Source of the DNA: Paraburkholderia acidisoli
GTDB taxonomy: Bacteria; Pseudomonadota; Gammaproteobacteria; Burkholderiales; Burkholderiaceae
Direction of reading: 5' to 3'
Assembly: GCF_009789675.1 (NCBI RefSeq)
Contig: NZ_CP046915.1
Coordinates: 806,001 to 870,000, forward strand
DNA length: 64,000 nt
In this document: positions 60,878 through 64,000 of the stretch, piece after piece
Layout: each line of letters starts with the position of its first letter
How positions within the stretch are numbered: the first letter of the stretch is position 1
Position numbers and translations under genes: made by a program
The notes under the pieces: model-generated
What the model was told of the DNA's origin: nothing
Databases searched by the model: none
What the model saw: only the letters and a program-made list of their open reading frames with translations

Positions 60878-61771
60878 ATGCGTATTCTCGTCACCGGCGC
60901 GTCGGGCTGGATCGGCTCGGCCAGCGTCACGGAACTCATCGGCGCGGGGCATCAGGTGCTCGGCATGGCGCGCAGCGACGAAGCCGCCGCGAAGATCGAA
61001 GCGCTGGGCGCGCAAGTCGTGCGCGGCAGCCTGGACGACATCGCGAGCCTGCGCGACGCGGCCGCCCAGGCGGAGGGCGTCGTGCATCTCGGCTACAACC
61101 ACGACTTCTCGCAGATGGCCGCCGCCGCGCAAACGGATCGAGCGGCTATCGACGCCTTCGCGGACGTTTTGCAGGGCACGGGTGGCCCGCTGCTGATCGC
61201 GTCGGGGGCGCTGGGTCTGCCGCCCGGCCGCGTGGGCACCGAGCGGGATCTACCGCAGCCGGGCGGCCATCCGCGCATGGAAACGGCGGCGTACACGCTG
61301 GGTCTGGCCGAACGCGGCATCCGCTCGATGGTCGTGCGCTTCGCGCCCACGGTGCACGGCGCGGGCGGCGATCACGGCTTCATGGCGGCGCTGGCGCGCA
61401 TTGCGCGCGAGAAGGGGATCGCGGCATATATCGGTGAAGGGCTGAATCGCTGGCCGGCCGTGAACCGGCTCGACGCGGGCAAGCTCGTGGCATTGGCCAT
61501 CGACAAGGCGCCCGCGGGCGCGGTGCTGCACGCGACGGCCGAAGAAGGCGTGGCCACGCGCGATATCGCGGCGGCGTTGGGCCGCTATCTAAACGTGCCG
61601 GTGGAGTCGGTTCCCGCCGACCGGGCGCAGGCGCACTTCGACTGGCTTGGCATGTTCTTCGGCGCCGACATGGCCGTGTCGAGCGAATACACGCGCGAGT
61701 TGCTGGGCTGGCACCCGGCGCACGCGACCTTGCTCGAGGACATCGCGGCGGGACATTATCCCGGCGAGTGA
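60878..61771 (+). CDS. NAD(P)-binding SDR (extended/atypical, nucleoside-diphosphate-sugar epimerase-like)
   Basis: A 297-residue SDR with cofactor motif VTGASGWIGSASVTELI near residues 5-21, DDIASLRDAAAQAEGVVHLGYNHD, and VVRFAPTVHGAGGDHGF. Members act as reductases for xenobiotic or sugar-derived substrates; the exact substrate is unknown. GGAG lies 6 bases before the ATG at 60878, deciding against the ATG at 60857. It is the probable target of the divergent TetR. Confidence 0.88.
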   Translation: MRILVTGASGWIGSASVTELIGAGHQVLGMARSDEAAAKIEALGAQVVRGSLDDIASLRDAAAQAEGVVHLGYNHDFSQMAAAAQTDRAAIDAFADVLQGTGGPLLIASGALGLPPGRVGTERDLPQPGGHPRMETAAYTLGLAERGIRSMVVRFAPTVHGAGGDHGFMAALARIAREKGIAAYIGEGLNRWPAVNRLDAGKLVALAIDKAPAGAVLHATAEEGVATRDIAAALGRYLNVPVESVPADRAQAHFDWLGMFFGADMAVSSEYTRELLGWHPAHATLLEDIAAGHYPGE

Positions 61772-61835
61772 GCGGGAGTGCCTGGTGAGGGAATCCGCGC
61801 GAATCAGGCGGTACAGGCGGGGAAGGTGGTAGAGG

Positions 61836-61876
61836 CAAGGGCGCGCCGCTCCATCATCACGGCCGGCGCGCCCTTG
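61836..61876. terminator. 13-bp hairpin between convergent SDR and yadH genes
   Basis: CAAGGGCGCGCCG (61836-61848) and CGGCGCGCCCTTG (61864-61876) pair perfectly, with a 15-base loop, between the two stops. No T-tract; likely a bidirectional transcription end or RNA stabiliser. Confidence 0.7.
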
Positions 61877-61900
61877 CAGGGGATCGACTGATCGGCCTGC

Positions 61901-62662
61901 TCAAGTCTTCAGCCGATACCCCGTCTTGAAGATCCACGCCGTGATGCCGATGAACACCGCGAGGAACGCGGCGGTCATCACGAGACTCACGCTCACGTCT
62001 ACGTCGGCGAGCCCGTAGAAGCTCCAGCGAAAGCCGCTGATCAGATACACGATCGGATTGAGCAGCGTGATCGCGCGCCACGCGGGCGGCAGCATGTCGA
62101 CGGAATAGAAGCTGCCGCCGAGGAACGTGAGCGGCGTGATGATGAGGAGCGGCACGATCTGCAGCTTCTCGAAGTTGTCCGCCCAGATGCCGATGATGAA
62201 GCCGAGCAGGCTGAACGTGATGGCCGTGAGCAGCAGAAACAGCATCATCCAGAACGGATGCTGGATCTGGATCGGCACGAACAACGCCGAGGTCGCGAGA
62301 ATGATGAGGCCCAGAATGACCGACTTGCTCGCCGCCGCGCCCACATAGGCAATGACCGCTTCGAAATACGACACGGGCGCGGACAGCAGCTCGTAGATCG
62401 TGCCCGTGAAGCGCGGGAAGTAAATGCCGAACGACGCGTTCGAAATGCTCTGCGAAAGCAGCGAAAGCATGATGAGGCCGGGCACGATGAACGCGCCGTA
62501 GCTCACGCCGTTCACTTCCTTGATGCGCGAGCCGATGGCCGAGCCGAACACGATGAAATAGAGCGAGGTCGAAATCACCGGCGCGACGATGCTTTGCATC
62601 AGCGTGCGGCGCGTGCGCGCCATTTCGAACCGGTAGATGGCGTTGATAGCGTAAAGATTCAT
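61901..62662 (-). CDS. yadH: ABC-2 type exporter permease (YadH-like)
   Basis: A 253-residue six-helix permease. [20 protein letters not shown] precedes helix 1, then [19 protein letters not shown] and the ABC-2 signature around [19 protein letters not shown] near residues 185-204. The start at 62662 overlaps the ATPase stop (ATGA). With YadG it forms an efflux or lipid/polysaccharide-type exporter of unknown cargo. Confidence 0.9.
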   Translation of the reverse strand: MNLYAINAIYRFEMARTRRTLMQSIVAPVISTSLYFIVFGSAIGSRIKEVNGVSYGAFIVPGLIMLSLLSQSISNASFGIYFPRFTGTIYELLSAPVSYFEAVIAYVGAAASKSVILGLIILATSALFVPIQIQHPFWMMLFLLLTAITFSLLGFIIGIWADNFEKLQIVPLLIITPLTFLGGSFYSVDMLPPAWRAITLLNPIVYLISGFRWSFYGLADVDVSVSLVMTAAFLAVFIGITAWIFKTGYRLKT

Positions 62663-63636
62663 GACGAGGTCACCGGTCCGTTGTCGTTTTGCGTGGCCTT
62701 CGCTTCGGCGGCCGCGTCTTTGCCGACGAGGCTCACGAAGATGTCCTCCAGCGAACTCTGACTCGTTTGCAGGTCGGTGAAGCCGATGCCGGCGTCGCTC
62801 AGGCTCTTGAGCAACGTGATGATGTCGTTGCGTTCGTTTTCGGCGTCGTAGGTGTAGGTGAGCGCGGTGCCGCCTGCGCCGAGTTCCAGATGCCAGTGCG
62901 CTAGCGCGGGCGGAATCGCGCTCAACGGCGCTTCGAGTTGCAGCGTCAACTGCTTGCGGCCGAGCTTGCGCATCAGCGCGTCCTTGCGCTCGACCAGCAT
63001 GATCTCGCCCGCGTTGATCACGCCGATGCGGTCGGCCATTTCCTCGGCTTCGTCGATGTAATGCGTGGTGAGGATGATCGTCACGCCGTTGGCCTTGAGC
63101 CCGCGCACGAGCTTCCACATGTCGCGGCGCAACTCGACGTCCACGCCTGCCGTGGGTTCGTCGAGAAACAGCACCTGCGGCTCGTGCGAGAGCGCCTTGG
63201 CGATCAGCACGCGGCGTTTCATGCCGCCCGAAAGCGTGACGATCTTGCTGTCGCGCTTCTCCCAGAGCGAGAGATCGCGCAGCACGCGCTCGATATAGGC
63301 GGGATTCGCGGGCTTGCCGAACAGGCCGCGGCTGAACGATACGGTCGCCCAGACGGTTTCGAAAGCGTCCGTGGTCAGTTCCTGCGGCACGAGGCCGATC
63401 AGCGAGCGCGCCTTGCGGAAGTCGGTGACGATATCGTGGCCGTCCACGCGCACGCGGCCCTCGCTCGCGTTGACGATGCCGCAGATGATGCTGATGAGCG
63501 TGGTCTTGCCCGCGCCGTTCGGCCCCAGCAACGCGAATATTTCGCCGCGATGGATCTCGAGGCTCACGTTCTTGAGCGCGCGGAATCCCGTAGCGTAGGC
63601 TTTCGAGAGGTTCTCGATGGAGAGGATCGTTTGCAT
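62659..63636 (-). CDS. yadG: ABC-2 type exporter ATP-binding protein (YadG-like)
   Basis: A 325-residue ATPase closely following E. coli YadG in motifs: Walker [10 protein letters not shown] (about 38-46), LGLVPQE-like IGLVPQEL, signature LSGGMKRR, Walker [21 protein letters not shown], and H-loop [10 protein letters not shown]. The C-terminal extension of about 20 residues beyond YadG is Ala/Lys-rich. The ribosome site at 63636 is weak. Its stop overlaps the permease start. Confidence 0.93.
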   Translation of the reverse strand: MQTILSIENLSKAYATGFRALKNVSLEIHRGEIFALLGPNGAGKTTLISIICGIVNASEGRVRVDGHDIVTDFRKARSLIGLVPQELTTDAFETVWATVSFSRGLFGKPANPAYIERVLRDLSLWEKRDSKIVTLSGGMKRRVLIAKALSHEPQVLFLDEPTAGVDVELRRDMWKLVRGLKANGVTIILTTHYIDEAEEMADRIGVINAGEIMLVERKDALMRKLGRKQLTLQLEAPLSAIPPALAHWHLELGAGGTALTYTYDAENERNDIITLLKSLSDAGIGFTDLQTSQSSLEDIFVSLVGKDAAAEAKATQNDNGPVTSS

Positions 63637-63732
63637 AGGCGAGACATTAGCAGAAGCCGATGCAATGCATACGGTCGCGCCCCAATCGGGCGTGGATAGC
63701 GGCGAGCGATCAGCGCGGGATGAGCGGCCATG

Positions 63733-63762
63733 AAAAAACCGCTGCGGGTGAGGGCAGCGGTT
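63733..63762 (-). terminator. Rho-independent terminator of the gene entering from the right edge
   Basis: AACCGCTGC (63737-63745) and GCAGCGGTT (63754-63762) form a 9-bp stem with an 8-base loop; on the minus strand it is followed by a T6 run. It lies downstream of the partial gene at 63880-64000. Confidence 0.85.
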
Positions 63763-63879
63763 CTTTCCGGTGGCGCGAGTCGCTAAAACCGGGCGATAAC
63801 AGCCAAAGCTGCCAGGTTCTTTACGCCCGCGCTCGTCGATTTAAATCGCAGAGTCGTTCCTGGTGTTCGATTGCGGTAC

Positions 63880-64000
63880 TTACTGGCCGGACGGCGCTTT
63901 TGTCGAGGGCGTCGCCAGCGTGTTGTTCGTGCCGTACGCCGCCGTGGGCGCGGTGTTCACGCCGTTGGTCAAGGCCGGATTGGGCGAGCCCGTGCCGCTT
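63880..64000 (-). CDS. Pro/Thr/Asn-rich protein, C-terminal end only
   Basis: The last 40 codons of a gene that enters from the right, ending TAA at 63880. The visible tail (PALTNGVNTAPTAAYGTNN, then TLATPSTKAPSGQ) is low-complexity and hydrophilic, as in exported or surface-associated proteins. No family can be assigned. A terminator follows 118 bases later. The coding call rests on the open frame and that terminator. Confidence 0.6.
   Translation of the reverse strand, partial: SGTGSPNPALTNGVNTAPTAAYGTNNTLATPSTKAPSGQ

Noticed and set aside
1..64000. Search for mobile elements, integrases, toxin-antitoxin or phage-defence genes
   Set aside because: None of the reading frames shows transposase, integrase, restriction, toxin or defence motifs, and no long terminal repeats were seen.

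Overview
This is a high-GC (visibly about 65% G+C), densely coded chromosomal segment from a Gram-negative bacterium. It is most probably a member of the Burkholderiaceae close to Paraburkholderia/Caballeronia. That placement is inferred from the two porins of the Porin_4 type, the many LysR regulators, the stand-alone NAD formate dehydrogenase and the aromatic-acid catabolic genes. No rRNA, tRNA, CRISPR, insertion sequence, integrase or phage gene was seen, and no clearly broken gene was found. Only the two end genes are cut by the window.

Layout. 0-9 kb: the 3' end of aroE, a DHFR-fold reductase, bacterioferritin, an SDR, a quinone-reductase-like MDR with a divergent LysR, then a lipoprotein solute-binding protein whose stop codon overlaps the start of a GGDEF-EAL cyclic-di-GMP enzyme. 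9-16 kb: a TonB receptor plus ABC importer (receptor, ATPase, binding protein, permease) on the minus strand behind a cobalamin riboswitch and a 31-codon leader ORF. Divergent from it is a ZigA-type zinc GTPase behind a Zur-like palindrome. 16-23 kb: LysR/PRISE reductase pair, a W/R/H-repeat exported protein, a two-gene TPP enzyme plus ketoglutarate-semialdehyde dehydrogenase operon, and a LysR.

23-36 kb: a minus-strand block for uptake and meta-cleavage of an aromatic acid. It holds two 4,5-dihydroxyphthalate-decarboxylase-like proteins, a LigJ-type hydratase, an amidohydrolase/lactonase, an MFS carrier, a LigB-type extradiol dioxygenase and an HpcH/HpaI aldolase. These are followed by two porins, an AraC regulator and a lactonase-fold exported protein. 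A 36-bp element is shared upstream of one porin and the lactonase. 36-42 kb: acetaldehyde dehydrogenase plus DUF779, a small molybdopterin-domain oxidoreductase, NAD formate dehydrogenase with its LysR, and an M24 peptidase-fold protein.

42-50 kb: DUF899 protein, a divergent helical-repeat/winged-helix protein with a beta-propeller partner, canonical BtuB behind a second cobalamin riboswitch, and an S9 peptidase. 50-56 kb: DipZ plus periplasmic MsrA (a likely thiol-driven periplasmic methionine repair pair), a cystine-type binding protein, and an orphan histidine kinase coupled to a 21-codon ORF. 56-64 kb: dienelactone hydrolase, GST, MFS carrier, PstS-like protein, a TetR/SDR divergent pair with a clear operator, the YadGH ABC exporter, and the 3' end of a P/T-rich protein.

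Coding calls rest on family motifs, ATGA overlaps and Shine-Dalgarno sites read by eye. Names of substrates are inference unless stated.
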